This document shows, in pieces, positions 9,133 through 17,333 of a stretch of DNA of 64,000 nt (the stretch's first letter is position 1; every line of letters begins with the position of its first letter). The DNA is taken from contig JAMOAY010000003.1 in the NCBI GenBank assembly GCA_039908525.1, forward strand, positions 96,774 through 160,773, in the 5' to 3' direction. The notes under the pieces are model-generated. The model worked only from the letters and a program-made list of their open reading frames with translations, searched no databases and was not told where the DNA came from. Source of the DNA: Magnetaquicoccus sp039908525. Its GTDB lineage: Bacteria > Pseudomonadota > Magnetococcia > Magnetococcales > Magnetaquicoccaceae. A program made the translations under genes and the position numbers.

Positions 9133-9263
9133 AGATTTTTATAATATTCTGATATTTTGCTTTCATTTTTTTATCCTGGCATTACCTGCTGTCACTGTTG
9201 ATAATCAAGGGGTGAAGGCGGTGTTTGTGTCCGCCGGTTGGATTTACACTTCCTGAAGAGACC

Positions 9264-10040
9264 ATGAAAAAACGGTTGCGGCCCTTTTTGCCTTCCAGTC
9301 GGTCGGTCTTGTGGTCGGCACTCTGTGTGCTGGTGGCTGGTTTGGCGCCTTTTCGCGTGTTGGCGGTCGACCCCCCCTCCGAGAAGGAGTTGAGCACCAT
9401 GGGGCAAGGGTTCGGCAAATTTGTGGGTTCTTTCATGCGGCAGGTGCAATCTGACGAGGAAAAAAAGGGGGCGCCCGTCGAGGAGCGTCGCCCTGTTGAG
9501 CGACCCGCCCCTTCCCACAGAGAGTCTGTCGCACGTTCGGAGCGGAGTGAGGCGCCTGCGCCCCGCCGCGAAACGGAAGAGAGACGCCCGGTTCCCTACC
9601 GGCTCTATGATCCGTGGGGCGCCGACCACTGGGGAGATCCCGTCTTCGGTTTCAACCCCTGGGAACGGAGTCCCGGCTGGGTGGATTATGATTGGAATCT
9701 GCGCAAGCAACAGTATGGATGGAGCTACGGCGGGGTTCCCGACAGACATTACGCCCGTCCATGGGACAGAGGCCATCCCTATCCGGAAGGCCGTTTTGGC
9801 GGTGGCGGCTATCCTCCCTATTATGAGAGGGGCCACCCCTACGAAGAGAGCCGGGAGCGTCCGGTCCGGAGGCCGTGGTCCGACTCGTATACGGAGGAGC
9901 GCGCCCCCAGTGGTTGGGGGCAGGAAGCGGATCGGCGCCATTCGTCGTCCGGTGGGCCCGAGTACCGGTCACGTGATACCTCTCCCTGGTCCCGTCCCCC
10001 CTCGGATGGGCAGAGAGAAAGGGCGGGCAGGACATGGTAG
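9264..10040 (+). CDS. exported low-complexity Arg/Tyr/Pro/Gly-rich protein
   Basis: A 258-residue protein of unknown function. Residues 1-35 look like a signal peptide (basic start MKKRLRPFLP, hydrophobic core SALCVLVAGLAPFRVLA). The mature part starts with an acidic helix (PSEKELSTMGQGFGKFVGSFM) and then becomes a disordered domain rich in Arg, Glu, Tyr, Pro and Trp, with segments such as GGGYPPYYERGHPYEESRER. It resembles the protein at 7785-8465 in composition. It precedes two sulfur-globule-like genes, so a role in the periplasmic or globule envelope is possible but unproven. Confidence 0.65.
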   Translation: MKKRLRPFLPSSRSVLWSALCVLVAGLAPFRVLAVDPPSEKELSTMGQGFGKFVGSFMRQVQSDEEKKGAPVEERRPVERPAPSHRESVARSERSEAPAPRRETEERRPVPYRLYDPWGADHWGDPVFGFNPWERSPGWVDYDWNLRKQQYGWSYGGVPDRHYARPWDRGHPYPEGRFGGGGYPPYYERGHPYEESRERPVRRPWSDSYTEERAPSGWGQEADRRHSSSGGPEYRSRDTSPWSRPPSDGQRERAGRTW

Positions 10041-10145
10041 AACCTCTGCGGGAACCTTGCGCAGGCTTGACGTGACTGAGGAAACCATGGTAATAATGGG
10101 GGACGATGTCTCTTGGATTCATGTGCGAGAAGGGGGTCCTGGGCA

Positions 10146-10562
10146 ATGAGACGGTCTGTTCGGGTGGGGAGTGTGGTGCTGCTCGGTGTGGCGTGGCTGA
10201 TGACGGCCAGCTTGGCGCAGGCCTGGGGCGGATGGCCAGGCAGTGGTTGGAATGGTCCCGGTGGGTGGTGGCCGGGTAACAGCTGGGGTGGCCCAGGGTA
10301 TAACAACTGGCATGACGGATGGGGCAACAACTCCCTGTGGGATGGTTGGGGCAACGGTCTGGGAAGGATGAATTTCCGGGTAGAGGCCGATGTTGATGTG
10401 GACGGCTGGATGGATGAGTTCTGGGGCGACAGCTGGAACAATGGCTGGAACAATGGCTGGAACAATGGCTGGCGTAACGGTTGGTACCCTGGCGGCCATC
10501 CGGGAGGATGGTATCCGGGTTGGGGCGCTCCCGGTTGGGGGGGTCCCGGTTGGGGCTGGTAA
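10146..10562 (+). CDS. Gly/Trp/Asn-rich exported protein, sulfur-globule-protein-like
   Basis: A 138-residue protein with a cleavable signal peptide (VVLLGVAWLMTASLAQAWGG). The mature part is mainly Gly, Trp, Asn and Pro, with a three-fold NNGW repeat near residues 99-111 and a short acidic segment (RVEADVDVDGWMDEF). Sulfur-globule envelope proteins of purple sulfur bacteria have the same signal peptide plus Gly/Asn/aromatic repeats. The assignment is by composition and is supported by the sat-aprBA operon in the window. A possible promoter or ribosome site is not clear. Confidence 0.6.
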   Translation: MRRSVRVGSVVLLGVAWLMTASLAQAWGGWPGSGWNGPGGWWPGNSWGGPGYNNWHDGWGNNSLWDGWGNGLGRMNFRVEADVDVDGWMDEFWGDSWNNGWNNGWNNGWRNGWYPGGHPGGWYPGWGAPGWGGPGWGW

Positions 10563-10760
10563 AGAGTGCGTGAATAACGTCACCGGCACGTTGTCTGACC
10601 AATGCGTCGGGTGGGTCGGAGGCGGGCATGTTGTGAGACGGTTGGGCCGCCGGGTTGGTGGGCGCTGCTTCGCCTCTGGGCTGTGCAGAAGATTTATTCG
10701 CATATTCGATGTCTTCCCTTAGTTTTTCTTCGAGTTTCAATAATTTACGGAGTAATCTCA

Positions 10761-11288
10761 ATGAAAAAAGGTTTGAGTGTATTGGCAGTGGCCGCTGTTC
10801 TGGGCGGTGCGATGTTTTTCTCTTCTGGTGATGCATCCGCCTGGGGTCCGGGTTGGGGCAACAACGGCTGGGGCAACAACGGTTGGGGCAACAACAACAA
10901 TTGGGGCAACAACATGTTGGGCAATGGCAGCGGCAATGGCCGTGGCAATGGCAACTTTGGCTTCAACATGGGCGGTGGCGGTGACGCGGCCGGTTCGGGT
11001 TCCGGCAACGGCTACAACAACATGAACAACAACTGGGACAACCGCAACAATTGGAATAATGGCTATGGCGGCGGTTATGGTCATGGTCCCTGGGGTGGTG
11101 GTCCTGGCTATGGTGGTCCTGGCTACGGTGGTCCTGGCCCCGGTGGCCCCGGTGGTTGGGGTGGTGGTCCCGGTTATGGCGGTCCCGCCGGTTGGAATGG
11201 TGGCCATGGTTATGGCCCTGGCGGTCCCGGTGGTCCGGGCGCAGCCCCGCAAGTAGCCCCGCAGGCGGATGACAACGCCAACAAGTAG
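10761..11288 (+). CDS. sulfur-globule-like Gly/Asn-rich exported protein
   Basis: A 175-residue protein with a signal peptide (MKKGLSVLAVAAVLGGAMFF... SSGDASA). The mature chain has WGNNGWGNNGWGNN repeats, then an NNMNNNWDNRNNW region, then GYGGPGYGGPGPGGPGGW repeats, ending in a short polar tail. This is the pattern of the SgpA/SgpB family that coats sulfur globules exported to the periplasmic side. CGGAGT-type spacing (ACGGAGT at 10747-10753) supports the start. A strong terminator follows. Function is inferred from composition. Confidence 0.65.
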   Translation: MKKGLSVLAVAAVLGGAMFFSSGDASAWGPGWGNNGWGNNGWGNNNNWGNNMLGNGSGNGRGNGNFGFNMGGGGDAAGSGSGNGYNNMNNNWDNRNNWNNGYGGGYGHGPWGGGPGYGGPGYGGPGPGGPGGWGGGPGYGGPAGWNGGHGYGPGGPGGPGAAPQVAPQADDNANK

Positions 11289-11331
11289 TCGCCACACAAG
11301 CGATCAACGGGCGAGGCACGGCAACGAGAGG

Positions 11332-11364
11332 AGGGGTGGCTGTTTTTCCACCCCTTCTTTGTTT
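11332..11364 (+). terminator. rho-independent terminator after sulfur-globule-like gene
   Basis: AGGGGTGG pairs with CCACCCCT (8 bp) around an 8-base loop, followed by a T-rich stretch (TCTTTGTTT). It ends the sulfur-globule-like transcript and isolates the ParA gene that follows. Confidence 0.8.
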
Positions 11365-11488
11365 CGGGCGAGGTGTTGATGGACCGTTTCAAACGGGCAG
11401 CAAACCCTGTACTCTCTCGTGCGCCGTGTTTCTGTGGCTGTCAGAGTTTCATGTGGCCCCAACTGCATTCGTTCAGGCACGACCGACC

Positions 11489-12157
11489 ATGATCACTGTG
11501 ATTGGTAACTTGAAGGGAGGGTGCGGAAAGAGCACGATCACATTCAATCTTGCCATCTGGTTGGCCGGGATGGGGGAAAATGTGGTTGCCTTTGATCTGG
11601 ATCCCCAAGCCACGCTGAGTGATGTGGCGGAGGTGCGCCGGGAAGAGGGGGTGACCCCTGAAATTACGGTGTTTCGTCCGGAGAGCAATCCGACCAAGAT
11701 CATGCGAGAGCACCAGGGAGAGGTATTGGTGGATGTGGGGGCCTCCAACCTGTGGGCCATGCGGCAGGCCATTGCCATGGCGCAGCGGGTTCTGGTACCT
11801 GTGCCGCCCAGCCAGGCGGATGTCTGGTCTACGGCGCGCTTTCGCGATATCATCAACGAGACGGTGATCAACCGAAAGGAGCGACCGGAGGTGCTGCTGT
11901 TCATCAACCGGGCCGATACCCATCCCGGTATTCGGGAGTCTCACGAGACGGAGGGCGCCTTGGCCTCCTTGACGGGTATGACCTTGATGGAGACACGGAT
12001 CTGTCAGCGAACTGCCTATCGGCGCTCGTTCAGTGAGGGTCGTGCGGTGTTTGAACTGTCAGCGGGCAGTAAAGCCGCCGAAGAGTTTTTGGGGCTGGCC
12101 GCGCAACTCTATCCAGAGTTGGCCTCCCCCAAGAAAGGGAGCAACAAAGGTCAGTGA
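11489..12157 (+). CDS. ParA/MinD-family ATPase
   Basis: A 222-residue partition-type ATPase. The deviant Walker A (NLKGGCGKSTITFN) is at residues 6-19, with Walker A' FDLDPQATLSD and Walker B EVLVDVGASN. It lacks an N-terminal DNA-binding extension, like the short ParA group that positions cell cargo. The start at 11489 was chosen because it places the Walker A at the usual distance. It is followed 20 bases later by a membrane coiled-coil protein that is a plausible partner. No parB-like gene is adjacent. Confidence 0.88.
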   Translation: MITVIGNLKGGCGKSTITFNLAIWLAGMGENVVAFDLDPQATLSDVAEVRREEGVTPEITVFRPESNPTKIMREHQGEVLVDVGASNLWAMRQAIAMAQRVLVPVPPSQADVWSTARFRDIINETVINRKERPEVLLFINRADTHPGIRESHETEGALASLTGMTLMETRICQRTAYRRSFSEGRAVFELSAGSKAAEEFLGLAAQLYPELASPKKGSNKGQ

Positions 12158-12177
12158 CTAACCAAGGAGTCGATTCC

Positions 12178-12912
12178 ATGACGGATGACACATCCCCTGC
12201 AGAACCCCCCTCTTCGCGCCCCTGTGGGGATGAGCAGGGCAGGACGGAGCGTGACCATGAGCGGATGCGGGGACGTGCCGCTTACCCGGTGATCCCTGCG
12301 GGCAAATTTGCCGAGTGTGGTGACTGTTCTGGCATGGTCCTGGCGGAGTTTGCCAAGAGCTTTGACAAAAGCGCACGGCGCTGGGAATTGATCGTCTATC
12401 CTTCCCTGTTCGCCTTTATCATTCTGGCGATGTATGGCTTTTTTCTGATTTACAGCCTGACCCAGGACATACGCACCATGGCGGCCTCCATTGATCCCAA
12501 GATGGGGGTCAACATGGGCAGCCTGTCCACCAATGTGGGCATGTTATCCAATAATATCGAACTGATGTCCACCCATTTGGAGTACATCAGCGACAACATG
12601 GAGACCATGTCGGTGGATATGCAGAACATGTCCACCAACATGGAGCAGATGTCGGACACCATGCAGGCCATGGGCAGGAGCATTGTGCAAATGGACCGCA
12701 GCGGCACTGAAATCAGCGGCAACATGGTCACCATGACCAAGAGCATGGAGGCCGTTTCCAACAAATTGAACGTGATGGCGCCCATGGCGCGGGACATGTC
12801 GGCCATGACACAGGCCATCCATGTCATGGCGGGGGCGGTCAACATGATGAGCTATGACATGAACGGCGCCACCCGTCCCATGAGTTTCATGAATCGGTTC
12901 ATGCCTTGGTAG
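12178..12912 (+). CDS. single-pass membrane protein with a long heptad (Met-rich) coiled coil
   Basis: A 244-residue protein of unknown family. Residues 1-65 are hydrophilic. A membrane helix (YPSLFAFIILAMYGFFLIYS) lies near residues 72-92. From residue 112 come about 17 uninterrupted 7-residue units, most of the form NMxxMSx, with Met/Leu/Ile/Val at positions 2 and 5. They would form one rigid coiled coil of about 120 residues, followed by a short tail. The start at 12178 has AAGGAG at the right distance; GTG at 12154 is an alternative. It is cotranscribed with the ParA gene and may be its partner. Confidence 0.75.
   Translation: MTDDTSPAEPPSSRPCGDEQGRTERDHERMRGRAAYPVIPAGKFAECGDCSGMVLAEFAKSFDKSARRWELIVYPSLFAFIILAMYGFFLIYSLTQDIRTMAASIDPKMGVNMGSLSTNVGMLSNNIELMSTHLEYISDNMETMSVDMQNMSTNMEQMSDTMQAMGRSIVQMDRSGTEISGNMVTMTKSMEAVSNKLNVMAPMARDMSAMTQAIHVMAGAVNMMSYDMNGATRPMSFMNRFMPW
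12511..12867 (+). repeat. 21-bp degenerate tandem repeat encoding heptads
   Basis: About 17 in-frame units of 21 bp encode the coiled coil of the overlapping gene. Units share ATG at the second codon and an ATG-TCC or ATG-AGC pair near the end. No unit is frame-disrupting, showing selection on the heptad phase. Confidence 0.75.
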
Positions 12913-12927
12913 GAGGAGTTTTGCATC

Positions 12928-14283
12928 GTGTCTATTCCCCCCTGGCATCCCCAATCGTGGCGGGGATTTCCCGCCCGGCAACAACCGGAATGGCCTGACC
13001 GGAGGCTGTTGGAAGAGGTTTACGCGGACCTCTCCCGTTATCCCCCTCTGGTTTTTGCCGGCGAGGTGCGCGACCTGAAGGCCCACTTGGCCGCCGTGGC
13101 CTGCGGTGATGCATTCCTGTTGCAAGGCGGAGATTGCGCCGAGTCGTTCAGCGATTTTACAGCCAACTCCATTCGTGACAAACTCAAAGTGCTGTTGCAG
13201 ATGGCGGTCATTCTGACCCATGGTCTGTGCAAACCGGTCATCAAGGTGGGTCGCATCGCCGGGCAGTTTGCCAAACCTCGCTCCAGTCCGATGGAGGTGC
13301 AGAACGGTATCAGCCTGCCCAGCTTTCGCGGCGAGTCGGTCAACGATCCCTCTTTTTCCGAAGAGGCGCGCACACCGGACCCGAAGCGGCTCGAGCGGGC
13401 CTATTTCCAGGCGGCCAGCACGGTCAATCTGTTGCGTGCGTTCACCAGTGGCGGTTTTGCCGATTTGCATCAACTGCACCACTGGAACCAGGATTTTGTG
13501 GCGCAAAGCCCGCAGGGCAAGCGCTATGCCCGGCTTGCGGACCAACTGGGCGAGACACTGCGTTTCATGAAGGCGATCGGTATCCAGGGCAGCCACCACG
13601 GATCGGTGCTGCACGAGGTGGAGTATTTTACCAGTCACGAGGCACTGATCCTGGAGTACGAGAGCGCCCTGACCCGTTGCGACTCTCTCACCGGGGACTA
13701 TTATGACTGCTCCGCCCACATGTTATGGATTGGCGAGCGCACCCGGCAACTGGATGGCGCCCACGTGGAGTTCCTGCGCGGTGTCAAGAACCCGCTGGGG
13801 GTCAAGGTCGGCCCCACGGTCACCGCCGACGAGATCCTGGGCTTGTGTGACCGTCTCAACCCCGACAACGAGGCGGGCCGCCTGACGATGATCGGCCGTT
13901 TTGGACACGGTCGTATCGAACAGGTGCTGCCACCCCTGCTGCGGGCCCTGGCGTCCGAGGGGCGGTCCATCGTCTGGGTGAGTGACCCCATGCACGGCAA
14001 CACCTATGAGGCCCCTGGTGGGTTGAAAACCCGCTCCATGGACCACATCCTCGCCGAGCTCAAAAGCTTTTTTGCCATCCACCGGGCAGAGGGGAGCGTG
14101 CCGGGTGGTGTGCACTTTGAGCTGACGGGAGACAACGTCACCGAATGCCTGGGTGGCTCCCACGAGATACGCGAGGAGGATCTTGCCGAACGGTACGAGA
14201 CCACCTGCGACCCCAGGCTCAACGTGGCACAGAGCCTGGACGTCGCTTTCCTTGTGGCCGAACTTCTGCATGGCTCGGCTTGA
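12928..14283 (+). CDS. class II 3-deoxy-7-phosphoheptulonate (DAHP) synthase
   Basis: A 451-residue first enzyme of the shikimate pathway, condensing phosphoenolpyruvate and erythrose-4-phosphate. Class II signatures are clear: LLQGGDCAESF, VIKVGRIAGQFAKPRS, SGGFADLHQLHHWN, MLWIGERTRQLDGAHVEF, KVGPT, and GNTYEAPGGLKTR near the C-terminus. The metal ligands expected in this family (Cys of GGDCAE, His of PMHGNT, Glu of HFELTG, Asp of CDPRLN) are present. The start is GTG at 12928 after GGAGGAG. It follows the ParA pair closely, without functional link apparent. Confidence 0.95.
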   Translation: MSIPPWHPQSWRGFPARQQPEWPDRRLLEEVYADLSRYPPLVFAGEVRDLKAHLAAVACGDAFLLQGGDCAESFSDFTANSIRDKLKVLLQMAVILTHGLCKPVIKVGRIAGQFAKPRSSPMEVQNGISLPSFRGESVNDPSFSEEARTPDPKRLERAYFQAASTVNLLRAFTSGGFADLHQLHHWNQDFVAQSPQGKRYARLADQLGETLRFMKAIGIQGSHHGSVLHEVEYFTSHEALILEYESALTRCDSLTGDYYDCSAHMLWIGERTRQLDGAHVEFLRGVKNPLGVKVGPTVTADEILGLCDRLNPDNEAGRLTMIGRFGHGRIEQVLPPLLRALASEGRSIVWVSDPMHGNTYEAPGGLKTRSMDHILAELKSFFAIHRAEGSVPGGVHFELTGDNVTECLGGSHEIREEDLAERYETTCDPRLNVAQSLDVAFLVAELLHGSA

Positions 14284-14368
14284 GCTGCCAACGCAGCCCG
14301 ATGTGGACGCCCAACCGCTTGCCGCCCTTGGGAAACAGAACCGGGGAGTAGACGCTGGGATAGATCAT

Positions 14369-14566
14369 TCAAGCACCTGCCCGGGCCGGCCAGACGGCGT
14401 TGAGGTTTCTGCTGGACTCCAGGGGCGCGCTGGGTTTCAGGCTGGACCACCGGTTGCGCACATGCAGAACCGGCGTGTGCAGGCCGTTGGGGGTGGCACG
14501 CATGGCAAGCCGGTCGAGGAGACCGTTGCCGTGCCGACGGGTTTGAGCAACCTGATGTTCTTCCAT
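14369..14566 (-). CDS. small hypothetical protein with strong ribosome site
   Basis: A 65-residue reading frame beginning with ATG, preceded by AGGAGGAG at ideal distance (9 bases). The product is basic and polar with no membrane segment (for example LLDRLAMRATPNGLHTP). No family was recognised. It is the only gene-like feature between DAHP synthase and the carbonic anhydrase. The ribosome site is the main evidence, and it may be coincidental. Confidence 0.4.
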   Translation of the reverse strand: MEEHQVAQTRRHGNGLLDRLAMRATPNGLHTPVLHVRNRWSSLKPSAPLESSRNLNAVWPARAGA

Positions 14567-14952
14567 TTCGCAACTCCTCCTGACAAGGTATACAAGGGCC
14601 GCTGTCGATCGCGCATTGTCAGCCCCGCCTGGATCGGCGGACCCGCGCTGCCAACGGCGGATGTTAATGCAAGCCGCCTGCCATTTGTTAATATGGCAGA
14701 CCAACTGACTGGGTTGGACGGGTAAAGTCGCATGGGATCCAGGGGAGTGCCCCCCCCTGGACCCGCACCCGCAGGGCCACGCGCCTGGGGCATGTCTGTC
14801 GAAACGATGACGGAGAGGCTCCTCCTTTTGACGGCATCCGGGTCTGCACAGTATCCGGCACGGCTCTGTGCCATGCTGGCCCTGTTCCTGCAAACGCTCC
14901 ATAGGCCACCGCGCCGCCTACCCATCTCCAACCCGCTGCACAGGAGGGAACG
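14567..14952. other. intergenic region without a supported gene
   Basis: Frames here are shadows or short. It contains a partial copy of a palindromic repeat (14737-14766) and presumably the carbonic anhydrase promoter; CAGGAGGGAACG directly precedes the anhydrase start. No clear -35/-10 pair was found. Confidence 0.4.
14737..14766. repeat. partial copy of a dispersed palindromic repeat
   Basis: ATCCAGGGG...CCCCTGGACCCGC matches the third hairpin and flank of the composite repeats at 32594 and 61206, with a slightly altered loop. Confidence 0.5.
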
Positions 14953-15495
14953 ATGCCGCTCTATCCGTATCAAGGGGTTTTGCCGACCATCGACCCCACC
15001 GCCTACGTGCACCCCGATGCGGTGATTATTGGCGATGTACAGATCGGCGCCTACAGCTCGATCTGGCCGGGGGTGGTGATCCGGGGTGATGTGAATCATG
15101 TGCGTGTTGGGGTGCACACCAATATTCAGGACGGCAGCATACTGCACGTCACCCGTCCGACGGCGGACAATCCGGACGGCATTCCTCTTCTGATCGGCGA
15201 TGAGATCACCATTGGCCATCGGGTCTCCCTGCATGCCTGCCGACTGCACAACCGCTGCATGGTGGGCATCGGCGCCATCGTCCTGGATGGTGTGGTGATC
15301 GAAGAGCAGGCCATGGTGGGGGCCGGCAGTCTGGTGACGCCCGGCAAGCGGGTCGGGGCGGGTGAACTGTGGATGGGCTCTCCGGCTCGCCCCGTGCGCA
15401 CCCTGGATGCGCGGGCCCTGGACGCCATGGCCGCCACCACCGCCAACTATGTGCGTTTGGCTCAGGAGTACCATCCGGCCCGCACCCAGCCCTGA
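14953..15495 (+). CDS. gamma-class carbonic anhydrase / hexapeptide acyltransferase-like protein
   Basis: A 180-residue left-handed beta-helix protein with hexapeptide repeats (VIIGDVQIGAYSSIWPGVVI). Candidate zinc-binding histidines occur in NHVRVGVHTNIQD and TIGHRVSLHACRLHNRCMVG, the positions used by gamma-carbonic anhydrases. Family members form trimers with metal at subunit interfaces and many catalyse CO2 hydration. The C-terminal helix caps the beta helix. A strong ribosome site (AGGAGG) precedes it. Some members (PaaY/CaiE type) act on other substrates, so activity is inferred. Confidence 0.88.
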   Translation: MPLYPYQGVLPTIDPTAYVHPDAVIIGDVQIGAYSSIWPGVVIRGDVNHVRVGVHTNIQDGSILHVTRPTADNPDGIPLLIGDEITIGHRVSLHACRLHNRCMVGIGAIVLDGVVIEEQAMVGAGSLVTPGKRVGAGELWMGSPARPVRTLDARALDAMAATTANYVRLAQEYHPARTQP

Positions 15496-15512
15496 CCGGG
15501 GAGTGGAACAGG

Positions 15513-16352
15513 GTGGTTGCACAATCTGTGGCACCGGTCCCACTTGCTCCCTACACCCGCTGCACTCTCCTGCGCCAGGGGGCCAACAGTCTGGTCTATG
15601 AGGGGTGGGATCCCGTGCGCGGCCGTCGGGTCGTCATCAAAACCCTGCCCCCCACGCAGGGGGGCGTGGACGGGGACAAGATGCGGGACCGTTTGCGGAG
15701 CGAGGCCCGTTTGCTGGGCACCCTGCACCATCCCGCCGTTGTCGCGCTGTACGATTACCAGGAGATGCAGGGGCAGCCTCTGCTGGTTCTGGAGTGGTTG
15801 CCGGGGCAGAGTCTCAAGGAGTGGCTCGCCCGCGGGGAGCGGATGGAAGAGACGCAACGTGTCCGGCTGCTCTCCCAACTCCTGGAAGCGGTCGATTATC
15901 TGCACACCCAGGGGGTGCTCCATCGGGATCTGAAACCGGGCAATCTGCAACTGCTGGCGGATGGCTCCCTCAAGGTGATCGATTTCGGGCTGGCCCGGCG
16001 GAAAAATGGTCTGCACGGGGAGGCCGACGGCAGCACAGGAACGCCGGGATACATGGCGCCCGAGCAGCTGATGGGGCAACCGCTGGACCGACGCAGCGAC
16101 CTGTTCTCCATCGGTGTGATTCTCTACGAGGTGCTGACCGGTCGTCAGCCCTTCGCGGGAGAGCAGGTTTCCACCGTCATGCAGCGTGTTCTGACCCTCG
16201 CCCCCGTCCCCCCCACCCGGCACGACGCCCGCTTGGCCATGGCCTGGGATGCGTTGCTCGACAAGGCGTTGGCCAAACGACCCACCGACCGATTTCAGGA
16301 TGCTGAATCGTTCCGACTGGCCGTACAGGCCCTTCACCCCCCTGATGGATGA
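15513..16352 (+). CDS. serine/threonine protein kinase
   Basis: A 279-residue Hanks-type kinase without membrane segment. All key motifs appear: glycine loop LRQGANSLVYEG (degenerate), catalytic lysine in RVVIKTLPP, HRDLKPGNLQLL, DFGLARR and GYMAPEQL, so it should be active. The GTG start at 15513 sits 9 bases after GGGGAG and 17 bases after the previous stop; the longer frame runs inside the carbonic anhydrase gene. The protein ends at the end of the kinase fold, with no sensor domain. Substrate unknown; a DUF4389-like gene follows. Confidence 0.9.
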   Translation: MVAQSVAPVPLAPYTRCTLLRQGANSLVYEGWDPVRGRRVVIKTLPPTQGGVDGDKMRDRLRSEARLLGTLHHPAVVALYDYQEMQGQPLLVLEWLPGQSLKEWLARGERMEETQRVRLLSQLLEAVDYLHTQGVLHRDLKPGNLQLLADGSLKVIDFGLARRKNGLHGEADGSTGTPGYMAPEQLMGQPLDRRSDLFSIGVILYEVLTGRQPFAGEQVSTVMQRVLTLAPVPPTRHDARLAMAWDALLDKALAKRPTDRFQDAESFRLAVQALHPPDG

Positions 16353-16361
16353 GAACAGGCC

Positions 16362-16667
16362 ATGCTGGATAGGATCTGGAACACAAAGCGCTGCCACAGC
16401 AAGGTGCACACGACCTGGCGGCGTCTGGGCTGCACGCTGGTGTTGCTCACCTGTTATGGAATGGCGGAAACCCTGCTGCTGTTGGTGGTCGGCTGGCAAG
16501 CGATTGCCATGCTGTTGGGCGGTGGCCCCCACGACGACCGGGTGCGGGTCCTGGGTGGCCAGCTGAGCGGATACATCTACCAAATCTTTCTTTACCTGAC
16601 TTGCAACTCCACTTTGCGACCGTTTCCTTTCTCTCCCTGGCCCAGGGGGCTCGTCCCGCCTCCCTGA
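16362..16667 (+). CDS. DUF4389-like small membrane protein
   Basis: A 101-residue protein with two predicted membrane helices (LGCTLVLLTCYGMAETLLLL and LSGYIYQIFLYLTC). The end, NSTLRPFPFSPWP, is the signature I associate with DUF4389 proteins. It begins 9 bases after the kinase stop, so it is in the same operon. Function is unknown. Confidence 0.65.
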   Translation: MLDRIWNTKRCHSKVHTTWRRLGCTLVLLTCYGMAETLLLLVVGWQAIAMLLGGGPHDDRVRVLGGQLSGYIYQIFLYLTCNSTLRPFPFSPWPRGLVPPP

Positions 16668-16733
16668 ACCAGGGAAAAAGCCGCTGTTTCCAACGGGGAG
16701 GCGGAAAATTGCCCCCCACACCACGCAGAAACG

Positions 16734-17018
16734 TCAGCCAAAAACCCTCCCGCTGCCGGGCAGTTTGTTCAGAACCTCCTGAACCAGGGCCCGAATGGCC
16801 CGCCCGACCGCCTCGGGAATGGGTAATGACTCTTGCTCATTCAACATTTTCAACGCTTTACCGATAGAACCGACACTTGCCAGATCGACGGAATCCGTTC
16901 CGCTCACAGACCTGGACTGTCCATCCGCACTGGCCGGGAATCTGTTCACCACCCGCGCCGCCATGAACCGACTGCCTTGTTGAATGGGGTCAGGCTGACC
17001 CACAACACCGGCGTTCAT
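16734..17018 (-). CDS. small hypothetical protein
   Basis: A 94-residue frame with GAGGTGG about 6-12 bases upstream of ATG. The N-terminal half is polar; the C-terminal half (VGSIGKALKMLNEQESLPIP and AVGRAIRALVQEVLNKL) is helical. The N-terminal disorder followed by helices resembles small anti-sigma or chaperone-like proteins, but no family is recognised. It is the only frame with coding character between 16668 and 17333. Confidence 0.5.
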   Translation of the reverse strand: MNAGVVGQPDPIQQGSRFMAARVVNRFPASADGQSRSVSGTDSVDLASVGSIGKALKMLNEQESLPIPEAVGRAIRALVQEVLNKLPGSGRVFG

Positions 17019-17333
17019 GCTGCCACCTCACTGTCTCTTGAATTGTGTTATCTCCGTCCCGCAAGGGACCATTCAATGTCACCCCTTCTGAGCTTTTTTA
17101 TCGGTTGTTTCTTTCCAAGCTTGAAGAAAAAAGCGATACTCCGTGGCGTCGTCCTTCCAACGCCACAGGGAAGATAATGCGGGGTGGCTTTAAAAAAAAT
17201 CAGCATCTCTCAAAAAAAGGTGGTATGATGGCAAGCCTGGGGTCTCTTTACCGTGCTGCCAACCACGCGGCATGTCGTTGAGCATCGCCCGTTTGCATTC
17301 AATATCCATTTGTCTTGTAAGGAGGAAAGCTAC

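Noticed and set aside
10758..11297. Thr/Ile/Ala-rich minus-strand frame over the sulfur-globule-like gene
   Set aside because: Repetitive codons on the plus strand create it; the plus-strand product has a good signal peptide and ribosome site.
12511..12867. Possible CRISPR or minisatellite because of regular 21-bp units
   Set aside because: The units are coding, in frame and degenerate at DNA level; there are no spacers.
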